A stretch of DNA of 64,000 nt from Norana najaformis (lineage: Eukaryota; Annelida; Clitellata; Crassiclitellata; Hormogastridae), in contig OZ029913.1 of the NCBI GenBank assembly GCA_964023275.1, positions 55,635,976-55,699,975 on the forward strand, in the 5' to 3' direction. The notes beneath the pieces were generated by a model. It was given only the letters and a program-made list of their open reading frames with translations, was not told the origin of the DNA and did no database searches. This document shows positions 43,986-56,900 of this stretch, piece after piece (positions within the stretch are counted from its first letter, which is position 1; each line of letters starts with the position of its first letter). A program made the position numbers and the translations under genes.

Positions 43986-44247
43986 AAGCTGGAGGTATGA
44001 CAAGTCCTGCGATTTATTGGCCCCGTGTCCAGGACCTTGGGATTCGTCCATTGTCAGCTCAAGGGCCAAGAAAAGGAGGTGAGCGCCTCCCCTACGTCAC
44101 CTGTGGGATATGGGATACTTTACTTTTTGCATAATGTTTGGCTTGAGACGTAAGGAAGGCTCTTAGGAAGTCTGCGGCTGATCTCAGACTTGACTTATAG
44201 GGAGGTTCATTTGGTCAAGCGCAAGTTGTGCTATATAGAGTCTAGTG

Positions 44248-44725
44248 CAGTGGTTCTCAAAGTTGTTCGCCCCAGGGTCCACTACTTTGCCAAGTCAAAC
44301 TTGGAGTCTAAACCGGAGTCAAACTTACGGAGTTCACCTATGTTCACCAACGAGTTTTATCAGAAATGAACAAATGTGACAGTCAACGTAAACATATCTT
44401 CACTATGACATAAATAGGAAAGTCACGAAAACCATAGAACCAATAAAGCATTTGAAAGAAAAGCGGTCAGGATGCTATTTACAGAACTATGACAACACAT
44501 TTGTATGTTATATACAGAGAAGGACGCAGTGGCGGCTCCAGGATTGCTTGCGCGGGTGGGAAGCGCATTTCCAGAGGGTCGCCGCATTCTGGCAGTCTAC
44601 CATGCTGGGTTATTCTGAGGGGCGCCAGCATATAATCAAGAGGGGCGCGGGGGCGAACCCCCTTTGCCTATAGCGAAATCCGCCACTGGAAGGACATTGC
44701 GGGGACCACACTTTGAGAACCACTG
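44248..44725. mobile_element. hAT-type MITE with 8-bp target-site duplication
   Basis: Terminal inverted repeats CAGTGGTTCTCAAAGT at 44248 and ACTTTGAGAACCACTG ending at 44725 have the CAGNGGTTCTCAAA form of hAT superfamily ends. Flanking 8-mers GTCTAGTG (44240-44247) and GTCTAGGG (44726-44733) agree at seven of eight bases. There is no transposase, so it is non-autonomous. Confidence 0.88.
44528..44688. mobile_element. Second hAT-type MITE nested in the first
   Basis: Ends CAGTGGCGGCTCC... and ...ATCCGCCACTG are inverted (nine bases, CAGTGGCGG/CCGCCACTG). Flanks AAAGGACG and GAAGGACA share the central AAGGAC. It inserted into the larger MITE, so it is the younger element. Confidence 0.75.
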
Positions 44726-44799
44726 GTCTAGGGGTTAGTGTGCTGAACAGCCAACCTAAGTAGGCCTAGGGTACAAGGAATGTGTATGATGTATGCATG

Positions 44800-45795
44800 A
44801 GTGTGTATATATATATAAATATATATATATGTATTTATGCATGCATCTCTACACTTAATGTAGCCCCTAAAAAGCCATACAGGCAAGGGTCTTCTCCTTC
44901 ACTTACTCTGCCATTGGACGGGTTTGTCCCGAGCCTCTTCCGCCAGCTGCTGTATCCATCCAAGTCAACACCTAGACAAGTACCATCGATCTTCTGTGGA
45001 TTCGGGAGTGGAGGGGGGCTTAGCGGACGTACGCCCATAAACGTGTTTTGTACTTTTTTCTAATTGTTTCACTTGTTATGCCAAGACCAACTATTGTTAC
45101 TTCCCCAATTCAAATCCTGAATCTGTATCTAGTAGATGGTTCTTTTATTTTCTTTTCCCTCATCTTATCCGAATTCCACTTGTTACCAAGTTAATAATTG
45201 CACTCTGCTGCCTGTGGACTCAAAGTGGTGCTACTGTTTCACTTAATTCTGCTAAACAAACATTTTCAAACTTCCAACTACCTTAACATGCATTGTTTAA
45301 ATCAGGTAGATAGCCATGCGTGCAACGCTTTGAGAAGTACTTAAAAGGTGCGGCACTGTCTTCACACACACCCACACGCACGCACGTACCTGCATCTTGC
45401 ATTACCAAGTTACCCCACACTGCTGTTTCTCTTCTCATTTAATCTTCATAATTTTCGTTCTATTTCAATACATATTTTCATGGGACCATATACTCTTCCA
45501 AGATCATACTGACCATGGCCGTCTGTCATAATTAGCCGATCTTGAGTATATATGCCACGTGGCATGCCATTGTTGCAAACCTCAACACTATTACCATTAC
45601 CTGCCTCATTTACCTTCAGTCACATCATCCTTGCCTCTTATAAAAAAAACAGAGTTCGTCTAAGTACATAAAAAGCTGAAGAGCCAAGAAAATTGAAGGC
45701 AGTCCTATCACAATCTTACTCCCTGACAGCCATGTTCAAGGGACCCACATCAGGCCCATAGCTAACTACACAGGGAGCTCAAGTTGCATAGAACA
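44800..45795. other. Intergenic with a CATA-family tail
   Basis: A TATATA tract at 44807-44832. At 45285-45380, GGTAGATAGCCATGCGTGCAA and AGTACTTAAAAGGTGC match the tails at 1.9 and 20.6 kb, followed by CACACGCACG repeats. No gene is supported. Confidence 0.4.
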
Positions 45796-45802
45796 TACCA
45801 AA

Positions 45803-45890
45803 TAGTGGTGAAGGATCTCACCCAATAAATTCATTGAAAAGAGGCCATACAAGCGCTGTAGAAAAACCGCGTACATTACACAGACCAGAT
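45803..45890 (+). repeat. Dispersed 120-bp repeat, truncated fourth copy
   Basis: TAGTGGTGAAGGATCTCACC, AATAAATTCATTGAAAAGAG, GCCATACAAGCGCTGTAGAA and GTACATTAC; the 5' third is missing. Confidence 0.75.
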
Positions 45891-45899
45891 GCCACTTGT

Positions 45900-48800
45900 A
45901 GTAAGTGCATTGTGGGCCCAGCAAACAGATCTGTCTGTCAATGGACTGGCCTTACAGATCTCGACTACGAGGCAGCCATCTCCTACAGGAGTCACATGAT
46001 TCCAACATAACGCTCTGATCCACTGGATAGACTGGACATTTTCCTAACCACGACACCCACAGTTTACACAAAGACTTTGCATCAGACAGAAACAGCAAAA
46101 AAGTAAGACACAAGACTTCACAGACTTTAAGATGAGTACATCATGCTAATTATACTTCATTAAAGCTCTATCATAAAAACTATAACATCAATTTATACAG
46201 ACGATCCTAATCGATTAGTAATTATAATAGTCAGTAATATAAAATGATCATTAGGGTCAACAAACATACACACACATACGCACGCACAAACACTAATTTA
46301 CATGACGAACAGTGACTGGTTGAAGAACTCTCTAACTTTGCAGAAATCCAAAGGAATTCTGTCAATAATAAAATATATAAAGCAATTGATAGCAATCTAA
46401 TAAGTACATGGTTGACTTCAACGGCACAGGATTCACATATTTTACAGTTTTGGGCCACGCAAAGCCAACTTCGCTGAGGCATTCTAAAACAAATCTCCGA
46501 TTAGTTGTCAAAGACCACAACAGATCGATCACATATCTCAGCTCAACAAGCAAAAATCGACATCTGATAACACACCATTAAGTAACTTTAAGTAGCATAC
46601 GTAACTATGAAGCAGTTTTGGTAGATATTACTTCTGTAACTGGTAAGTAAGCCAAACTGCGCTTATACTTGAACACATGCAAGCTTAATCAACAAAGCAA
46701 GTGGACTAAAGCATCGGTATGACAGCCAAATCTTTCCAATAGCAACTGCAAAACCAGTGCAGCAGGTAATATGAGAGTCAACCAGCAAACACGTGCGACA
46801 GAAAATCCACAAAAAATCACAGACACAGATGTACTGCAGACAAGCACAGCTCCACCTGCTCCTAACAAATGCAGATACATTATGGTGCAACATCTAACCA
46901 AGCGTACAACTGCAACAACTGTGCTCATAAAAAGCTACACACCCCAACACGACGATGAGGTTATCGACCAATCAAATTAGCAACCGAACGACCAGCCAGT
47001 CAATCACATTAGCAATCAAACGACCGGCCACCCCACCAGTTAGTCAACCAAACAAGCTACCAATCAATCACTACAGGTCAATACTCCATGCACTGTATCA
47101 GCAAGAGTGGCTTGTTCGCGCATCTGCAACGCGTGGCTGGTACCATTATGATCTGCGGCTCGTGACGAGCTAGCTGTCGTCCATATTGACAGAACACACC
47201 GGCGCTTCTCCTCCACTGTATGCAGCAATTCTGCCATCAGAGTTTGTTCAGCCGGAGGGACAACATTCTTCAGACATCCACTCTTCGTGGACTCTTTTTC
47301 ATCAGACTTAGTCAAAAACACTATTCAGACACTTCTCAGTGTCGTTCAAACACTCGATTACAATAAATTTATGTTACATGCAAACATTCTGAGGTACTTC
47401 AAAATAAAAACTTGTAATAACTGACCTCTTTGAATCTCTCAGTCAATGTCTTGTGTATATTAATTCAAAATATGACTCAAACGCCTCAGCAAATAAACTT
47501 AGTTCAAAATCTCAAATCCATCCATGAATGCTAATTCTAAATATAACTCCAACCCCTCAACAAATAAATTTAGGTAAATAACTCGACTCCATCCCTGAAT
47601 TAGATTTCCAAATACGACGAAAATCCTCAACCCTCCGATGAAAGGAACAAGCTTCAAGCAACAATAAACTACTTCACACTTTAAACAAAAGAATCACGTA
47701 GAAATCCTAGCTACAAGAAAATTATGACAATTCAGTGAAAAGAAATCAGTCAACAAAATTATGTACAAATATATAATAATATATATATGCAAACTCTGCT
47801 TGCTTTTTGACAGAGTAAAAAAAAGCCCGACTGAATACTCAGCTAAACTTCAGTCGTACTGAACACCAAACTCAATTCAGATTACCGAGATTAACATGAT
47901 AAACTCGCATTCCATTTTTCTTGGTGGGGCGCTTGCATTTTCTTCTTCAGTAACGTATTAAGAAAAGCTCAAGTCTGCAGGAAAGAAGCAGGCTACACTG
48001 TGTTAAGAGTTTGATCTTCTAAAGCATAATGCTGGCTTAAACTTACAAAGCTTGCAATAAGATTTACGGTCAAAAGTGTCATCATCAAACATGGAAACCA
48101 CTGTATGCTACATTGGATATATACGTAACTATCTATAGAGTACAAATATATAATATAAACACGTAGGTGTATCTATATAGTTACGTATTACATATGCAAA
48201 TTACGTATATTCTGTAACAAACATTCACACTGTTATACATGAGACACCAAATCAGCAGAAATATTTTACACATACAAGCTAATATATGTATTATATATAG
48301 ATTATACATGAGTACATATATTTTTTATATCCATATATATATACATATATGCGCACATATATCTGTGCATATATATATACATATGCGTGTATGTATATAT
48401 ATATATATATTAAGCACTTACAGATGAGATTTTGATGATGATGATGGCAGTTGATGATTAAAACATAATAGTGGTAGACTTGCAATCATAGTGCACACAC
48501 AGACACTCTTAAGTGAGCTACATAGAAAGTCTTGAAACAATAATAAAAGTATCGGCAATAAATCAATACCGATAAAAATTAATGTTCCGATCGGTGGAAT
48601 CAGTGGAAACTGATTTCTGAGACAGGTAAGCAGTTGGCTAAATTATGCAAAAAATGAAGTAACTAGAAGAAATATAATTGTTAGACCGTGCTAAGAACGC
48701 ACAGAATGAACAAGGAAAACAGAGAAATAAATATACAAAACTGTATAGACTAGGCAAACTGAGAGAAATAATAAAAGGCTAAAAATACCTTAATTAGACC

Positions 48801-50190
48801 CTGACATCGCATAAAACCAGCCTAACATATCATAGAAATCTGGCTAACAAAACATAAAACGGTTTAGCATAACATAAAAGCAGGTTAACGAAACATAAAT
48901 ACAGGTCACCATAACATAAAAACAGACTAACTAAACACAGAAAAAGGCTCACATGAAATAAAAACACCCACACGATGTGCAAGTACAACAGCGACCTATG
49001 CATATATATTTAATTTTAGTATCCATGGCAACAACACAGCTATTTCCAAGGGTTACATGAACAGCAAAATCCATGGCAACATCGACAGCAACATTGATGG
49101 CAATATGATTAGTGACTGCGAAAGATAACCAGACTTAGCAGCAGAACTGACGACTGTAGTTCGTGTAAGAAAACCATTCTCAGCCAATGGAATGCTGCTC
49201 AACGAAAGCATTCAGCTGCCAATTCAATGCCCCAAAGATATCACTGAGCAAACTAAGGTTCGAGCATAAAGAGTGCCAACCAAAGGAAACTAGCGAAGAA
49301 CAGCCGAGTAGAATTTGGCTGGCATGTATAGCAATGAATTGCAGCCTTAGTAGAACATGAGGACTACACGTTTCCGGCAAGAACACTCACAAATAGTTTC
49401 AAAATTTCATCCCTAGCCACAAAATGACAAATCCACCTAAGTGGACTTCTTCATCAATTTACACGGATACCATAAGATAATCTAGTAATAGCTAAATGAG
49501 AATTTACAAAATGTATTAAAAGAATTGCATTATAATTTTTTAATAACTTCAAAAATATTAAAAAACAGCAGACTTGTACAGAAATTGTGAAAATGTGGGG
49601 AATTTAAAGCTTTTCTGTTGAATTATAAACCCATCAGCAGACTTCTGTTCTTACTTGAAACGAGCCTATAGCCAACTGTTTGCTAACGGCTTCTTCACTG
49701 GCAACACCCAACAAAGGAATCAACACATACAACAGTTTCAGAAAAGAGAACTCAGCAAATTATCAAACGTGTAATTGAGTACAAATGGACTCGAGACAAA
49801 AACTCTAAACAGTTAACTAGTAAAATCAAGCACATGAGGAATTATTAAAATCTTATTAAACGATCCTGGAAGCGAAAAATCTTTTCAGTAAAATCCACCG
49901 TAAACCACTTCAACCGTCAGCAGAGTTCATGCAATGCCATTTTTTTCCAGATGGTAAATTTTACAGTATTCAAAATTATATAAATAATTCATACACAATT
50001 TGTAAATATTTATATGGTGAAAACAGCAAAATGCATACTGAATAATTTTAGGTATCCGAAAAGGATGGAAATATTTAAATGCAACAAGGGCTGCAATTGA
50101 TATTCATTTATGAAAAATCCTGCCACAACTTAAGATTGAGACACAAAGGGGAGGTTCTATGTCCAGATGCATGCAATTCGGTAAATTCTG
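45900..50190. other. 3' flank or UTR of the TMEM132-like gene, no gene assigned
   Basis: AT-rich. The minus frame at 47064-47321 (86 codons) is the most protein-like but has no family match or splice partner. AT-rich tracts occur at 47770-47790 and 48290-48415, and degenerate AACATAAAA-type repeats of about 28 bp at 48805-48965. The 3' end of the TMEM132-like transcript should lie somewhere here. Confidence 0.35.
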
Positions 50191-50197
50191 TACATTT

Positions 50198-50461
50198 CAT
50201 TCAGTACAGTAGAGAAAGCATCATTCAGTACAGTAGAGAAAGCATCATTCAGTACAGTAGAGAAAGCATCATTCAGTACAGTAGAGAAAGCATCATTCAG
50301 TACAGTAGAGAAAGCATCATTCAGTACAGTAGAGAAAGCATCATTCAGTACAGTAGAGAAAGCATCATTCAGTACAGTAGAGAAAGCATCATTCAGTACA
50401 GTAGAGAAAGCATCATTCAGTACAGTAGAGAAAGCATCATTCAGTACAGCAGAGAAAGCAT
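50198..50461. repeat. Minisatellite, 11 copies of 24 bp
   Basis: Unit CATTCAGTACAGTAGAGAAA plus GCAT, eleven copies, nearly identical (one T to C change in the last). Since 24 is divisible by three, both strands stay open; these frames are artefacts. It lies about 450 bp beyond the TMEM132-like stop, possibly in the 3' UTR. Confidence 0.96.
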
Positions 50462-50917
50462 GCAATAGAATGATGGCAAGAACAATTCTGTGACTTTTAA
50501 AGCAGCAAAAAAAATGATGTAGGCCACAAGAATTCTCCACAACTTGCAAAACAACTCATAGAACACACATAAACATATGGAAAAAGCAAGATATTACCTC
50601 ATCTGGTCAAAAAAAGGCCTGAACTGAGAAGCAACCTCTAAGTAAGTACTAACTGGTAAGGAGACAGTTTGGGCCCAGCCTGGCTATAGTATTATATAAA
50701 CAACTTTGAATGAACCTCACTACTGAGTCTGAGAAACATGCCAAGCGTCGTTATCAACCTTTAAGGGTTAAGAAACCAAGTCCAGTCTCTCAAGAAACAT
50801 GAAAGAAATGACAGGATCAAGAACGATGTTCCCAGAAAGCAAAAAATAAAGAACAGCAAGATGTCTGGAGCAAAGGAAATCCGCTTTGGTTGGTCGTTGA
50901 GTGATAGCACTTCGTGC

Positions 50918-53900
50918 TTAAGCCGACGATTCTTTAAGATTGTCAAAATATTCCATCAGTTCTTCATAGGTCATTCCCAGTTCCTCATAATCCCACTCGA
51001 TATCAGATCCACTAGCAACCGCCTCCTCCAGCTGCCTCAGCCGTTCCTCTCTCGAAAGGGTCGATCGTGGGCCAAAGCTCGACACCGAGAGCAGTGTGCT
51101 CACTTTAGTAGGGTTTCCAGTGCTGATGTGTGGAGCCGCTCTCGGCTCAATGAGCGGCTGCGAATCTCCGGAAGGATGCGGCAGACTGCTGTGTTCTTCC
51201 ATTGCCTCGTCTTCAACCATCTTCACACTGGAACAGTTCTTGGCACCAAACGGCGGCTCTTCCTCCACCGTCTGGCATTCCGGTGCACGCTTCGGAGGTG
51301 GTAGAAGGTACCGAGCAGTCGGCAGAGGTGGCTCTGCATCGCTTGCTAGAGTATTTCCATTGTTGTCCGGGACGAGATTCGCGGTGATCCGTATGCTGCA
51401 CTCCGAACCCTGGTACGTCGACACCTGGCTGCTCCGGTTGCTGCACTTGCTCTGGCGATTGCTGCTGCCGCCGGCACTCCCGCTGCCATGGGGTGCCAGG
51501 TACATGCAGCCCATACTGTGGTTTCCGTTGAAGTCTGCGTCCGGCATGAGGGTCTGCGAGCAGGTGGTGACGACTGCATTGCGTTCAAGCGTCTCACGGC
51601 CGATCCAGACCCAATCCTGGACCTCAGAGACCGGGTCCTTGGTCTCTTTTTCCTTGAGCTTGCGCCGATGTCGTGCCACAAAGAGCATGCAGTTTGCCGT
51701 GAAGATGACAATGGCGATGCAAAATAATGCCAGCAGAACATACATCGCCATTTCAAGAGAAGTCATGCCCTGCACTTCAGATATCGGCTGCTTCTGAGCC
51801 TCTATTCTCGGAGGTTCCTCGTCAGCTCCTGGCAGCACTCCCCTGATCACAAATGCAAATTTCATAACAATATGACACCAGTAACACAACAAGTGCTATC
51901 GATACAATGGACACACAAGAGTTTTTTTTGAACACTGACAAGTTCTATCAATTTTGCCCAGACAAATGTGTTCATGTATTTATATTTGCATCTGTATACT
52001 GTCTTCTAAGAACTTTATACATGGCTCTCTAAATGATCAAAACAGATTCAGATTAAGACAAGCTGGAAATTTATGCTCAGCCGAGTCAAATGAAACAGTA
52101 GGTAACATGATACGTGGTCTGGTGGTCAAGATGGCCACTGTTTTTGCACTTTGTTCATTTTGATAGATTGATTTGTTATCTCCTGAATTTGCTCAAAGAA
52201 TCTTGTATCTTCAGATTTGTACTGCTTTTGAATCTGTGTTTCAGAGTTACTTTCTAGTCTTTTTTGTAAGGTATTTGACTCCCTATCATTGAAGCTCGTC
52301 CACTACTTTGAGTTGGTCAATCTAAAACAGGCAGACTTGTTCTGGTCTGCAACTGACTTAAATATGCTGTCTGCAACTGGGAAATTTAGGATTTGGTGAT
52401 GCAATAGTGAAGCAAGGTCTGTGGAGTGGCATTGACTGTCAGTCCCGGAAAGGTTCTTCGACCAACTTGCCAGCCACTGATGAATACCTGTCCTGCCCAG
52501 ATCTGGTAGCCTGTGGGATATCCAAATGCTGTGTCTTCTACCATCTGCGAGAAGCGCCAGATGGTGAGTGTAACCTTGTGCTGCACACTTCATGTCATCA
52601 TTCCTCATCCTCAATGCAACATGGACCAGAAACTCTAAACATGGTGTCAATTATCAGCTCTGGATGGATTTGGCTCATTGGGTTTTATACACATACATAA
52701 AAGCCCACCAATGATGACTTCTCCGATTGTCTGAGCCTGGCTGGCTGACGGATAAAAACTGTTCTAAATGAACTCTAACATCATCAATCTAACATCCAGC
52801 ATTCTTCTTGAGTGCCAACAAGAGGTACTTACAATGTGCTAAGCTAACTAAGAATACTTAGCTTCTTTTATGCTGTTTATAATCAGCTGATGTGGTTAAG
52901 GATATGCTGTATCATATGTTCACTGACTGAAGATTGAATCAACAAGATATCACTGTTTACAAAGGTAACTCATGGAAGTGTTTGAAATTCTTTTAAGAGT
53001 GAAATTACGCAGCATTTCCATAGCTGTACCACTGCTAAAAATACAGTTGTGTAAAAACATAGTCTGTTAAGGCAATTCACTCTGCATCCAAATTTGAATT
53101 AAACTGGCATTTTTGAGACAAACAGTTCACAGCCTTCGACATAGCCTGCATTTACGCAAACATCTGAAAATAAGAAAACAGAAGAGACTGCATAACTAAC
53201 AAAGGAACACAACTTACAATTCTGACTGTCGGCCATGTTTTCCACCGAGTTTATTCTTCCCATTCCTTGTTTTCTGTCGTTTCTTCTCGTCGCCAGCCAG
53301 CTCGCTGCCACCATCCAGCCAAAGGGATCCACCACCCGGCTGGTTTCTGCCATTATTCTCGTATCCAATATGTCCAGCGTCGTTCTGCGTCGCATCGCTG
53401 ATAATGTTGACGTCGATACTGGCATGGCCAGATGCAAGGGTCCTGGACTTTGGAGAGGGGCATGCGCTAGACGACATGAACCTAACCCGAATGAGGTCAC
53501 CGGAGCCTGAGCCCACAGCAGCAACAAGAGGCGCTTCAGTCGAAAACAAAGGACTCAGCTTAACAACGGTAGTGTTGACCTCGTCCGCCTCTAACGAATA
53601 ATCGCTTGTAGGCAAAGCATGCAAGGGAACCAGTGCATCGTCGTCGCACCTGACACCTATATCCAGGTATGCTTCCTGTAAACAGATACAAAAGTCATGG
53701 TGATGAAGATGAAAAACAAAGAATAGGGAAACAAATCCACAGAACTCGGGCATATTTTTTTCATAAACACAGCAGGTATAGCTGTCAGAAATTCTAAACA
53801 TCACCTCGTCAAGCAAAAGACAAAGCTGGTCTACACTGCACCACTATGAATAAACATACCTGCCCAGTCAAAATATAGCACAGCCAGAACTCTACAAGTA

Positions 53901-56900
53901 TTTATCTCAGCAATTTTTAAACAATAGTTTTTGAAGCATGAACCAAATGAAATCCAGCAGAATCAGCTCAATTACAGCCAACTGTCTCAAAAAACAGAAA
54001 AGGAGCAGAATAAGCTCAGTCCCCCAGCCAACCCTGAGATACCACCGTAACTGTAGAGTGTTCGTAAATCCATTCTCTTATCCACAGCACACAGCCAAGG
54101 GCACTGGCCATTACCCTCCCCCCTCTGTGATTAATCTTCCCATCGACAGCACTTGCTTTCATTGGTGAGGACGCTAGTAGCAGAAATCTTCACAGATCTT
54201 TTCATTCTAGTGGGGTTTAAAACCCTGATCTCTGCACTGATAATCCACCACTAGATAATGCCTCCACTCACAAGAAAACATATAAATAACCTAAGAACTT
54301 CAATAGTACCACTGAAATAATGCTCAAAGCATCAGCTGATGGTAACTGCTAAGCAAATTTGGTGTACACACAAAATTCTGTCGTCAGTCTGGTCCAAAGC
54401 CAAGAGGGAAATGCAGGAAGTCACTGAAACAGCACATGGACAAAATGAGTGCAGAACAGAAGAGTCAAAATCTGTAGGCCGACATATTTTTCAGAGCAAA
54501 TGTTTGCTGGATATAGAGTTCCACAGTTTAGGGCAGTCTACAACAGACGAGAACATTAAGAACAGACTAGAACATTAAGAACAGACTACAACATTAAGAA
54601 CAGACTAGAACATTAAGAATAGACTAGAACATTAAGAAAAAAACCTGGTTCTTTCGTGTCAGTCGTTTCTGCTTGACAATTCGAGCTGCTATAGCGCCAG
54701 GGAAGTCAAGCTTTGCACCAACAGTCAGATCCAGGCCCGACACGGCATTCACTTCTAACTTTTGAATGCTGACTCGGTCGCTTGTGACTTTAATCTCCCG
54801 GGTACCGAGCACAAAACCCGACCCTGAAAGGACCTAAAGCCAAATAGTGTGATTCAATCTTTGATCCACAACTCACAGGAATTTAGGTGATGCAATGTAT
54901 GCAGAATGCAAACTGACAGATGGAAAGAAGTTAAAAAATAACTGTCACATAATCTACTGCAAAAACTTGCAAACAAACCCAAGACATATTGAAAAAATTA
55001 TTCAAGTTATACATGTATGCACCTACACATACATCCAGACATACATACACACTGGAAATTCATCCAGACATACATACTGGTATATACATAAATACACACG
55101 CTATCACGGGATGAGAAAATGGCTTGCCTGTCAAGCTAAAGAAATCCTTGAAAGAAGGGTACTGGTAATATTATATGAGAAAAGATTCAAATCAGTTAAA
55201 ACTTAGCAAACAACACAGTAAAAACTTAAACCTGGATATCTGTCTTTCCTGGCTTAACTCCATCAACGATGTTACCGCGTAGCTGTGCGATGGTTTTGTC
55301 AACGACGTGCAAACGGTTCCGCACAAAGTCAGTCACACGGAACTGTGCTTTTCGGTGCAGCATGTAGGGATTTTGCGTGATGTCAGACATGACGAACCGG
55401 GTGTAAACCTCCACAACGGCTGACTGGTAGCGAAGCTGGCAAGACAACGACAGGTCCTCCTTCCGTCGACCTTTGTCCTCTGGCAGTGGTACACTTGTGT
55501 CTGCGACTGGAGACTTCCGGCTACATGTGAAAACAGACTGAGAAAATTTGTGCCACTACACATACCGACAAAAGCCACTCATGTTTCACTCACTCAACTA
55601 GTAAAGTACAAAATGCCATAAAGAGTGCTTTCAGTCGATGATAATGTCTTTAAAGTTAATTTCAAATGCATTTCTTCAAGCCTTTTGCAGTTTTCAATCA
55701 AAGCAGTCCAGACTAAGACCTGCCTTTCAAGAACTGGCAAACTCCATTATTCTAAGTGCACTTAATCAAGTGCAGAGAAATGCTAAAGATGTCAAGAAAA
55801 CAAGCATAAGTACTAACTGCAAGCTCCAGACATTAGTTATGGTAAGCCAATTAATAGGCAACAAACAGAGATTTTATAGGCAACAAACAGAGATTTTACA
55901 GGCAACAAACAGAGATTTTATAGGCAACAAACAGAGATTTTATAGGCAACAAACAGAGATTTTATAGGCAACAAACAGAGATTTTATAGGCAACAAACAG
56001 AGATTTTATAGGCAACAAACACTGTTAGTCAAAGGGACTATGTTTAAATGTTAACAAATGTTTGTCCTAGCACCAACCAAAGATCGTAACATTAATACCT
56101 GAAGCCGCCATAAAGTGGCACTTTCCAGCCAGACACAAGGTTCAGCTTGTTGTCCGAGAGGTCAATGTCCAGCGGCAGCTCAGGAATCCAGACACGAAAG
56201 AAGAGGAATCTTGTGTGACGTCCGAACTTGGCAATGACGCTCACGCTTGAGGAGCCCTTGGACTCCTTGCCATTCAGATATACAAACTTGCAAGACTCTA
56301 TTGCCTAGAAAAGTACAATAACACACAAGCGTCATGAAACTGCGCTATCTCTCCTCTGCTTTATTAGGTATTAGGAAAGTTCATAATTATATAAAACCTA
56401 TAAATGTAAAATAACTGTGTCTGAAACATTCAGGCCATAGTAAATATCTAGGCAAAATAGTGTACAAAAATATAAGAAATGTCTTCCCAGTGGGACTTTG
56501 AAGCTTTATCACGGAATATGCAAATAATAGCCTGTACATTTATTAGAACAACAAGAGCTACTAACTACTGTTTTTAAAGTTACTCTGCTAGATACATTTC
56601 CTCACCTAATCAGAAATTAAAACAAATCATTGTGCACTTAAAAACATCAGAATACTGCATCTACAACTATAGAAACATTCCCTGATTTATTCAGAAATAA
56701 TCACATTGCACAAAGTCCCTCAACATCTGGCAACATAAAGACCCAGAATTGATGTGGACACTTAAAATACATAAGCACCCATTCAATCAATGCCTTGTAT
56801 GAAATTCGTTAGCTCATTCATTCACTCAATGAATTTATACAGCACCTCTTCTGCTCAAAAATGCTCCCAACCCACTCTTGGCAAAAAGAACCGTAAAAAG

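Noticed and set aside
47064..47321. Minus-strand 86-codon frame as an extra TMEM132-like exon
   Set aside because: It lies beyond the stop codon of the gene, lacks membrane or family motifs and has no matching splice sites that I could find.
50079..50549. Open frames of about 130 codons on both strands with repeated QYSRESII or FSTVLNDA
   Set aside because: Produced by a 24-bp minisatellite whose period is a multiple of three.
51096..51797. 233-codon plus-strand frame
   Set aside because: Antisense shadow of the last TMEM132-like exon, which has the membrane helix and family motifs.
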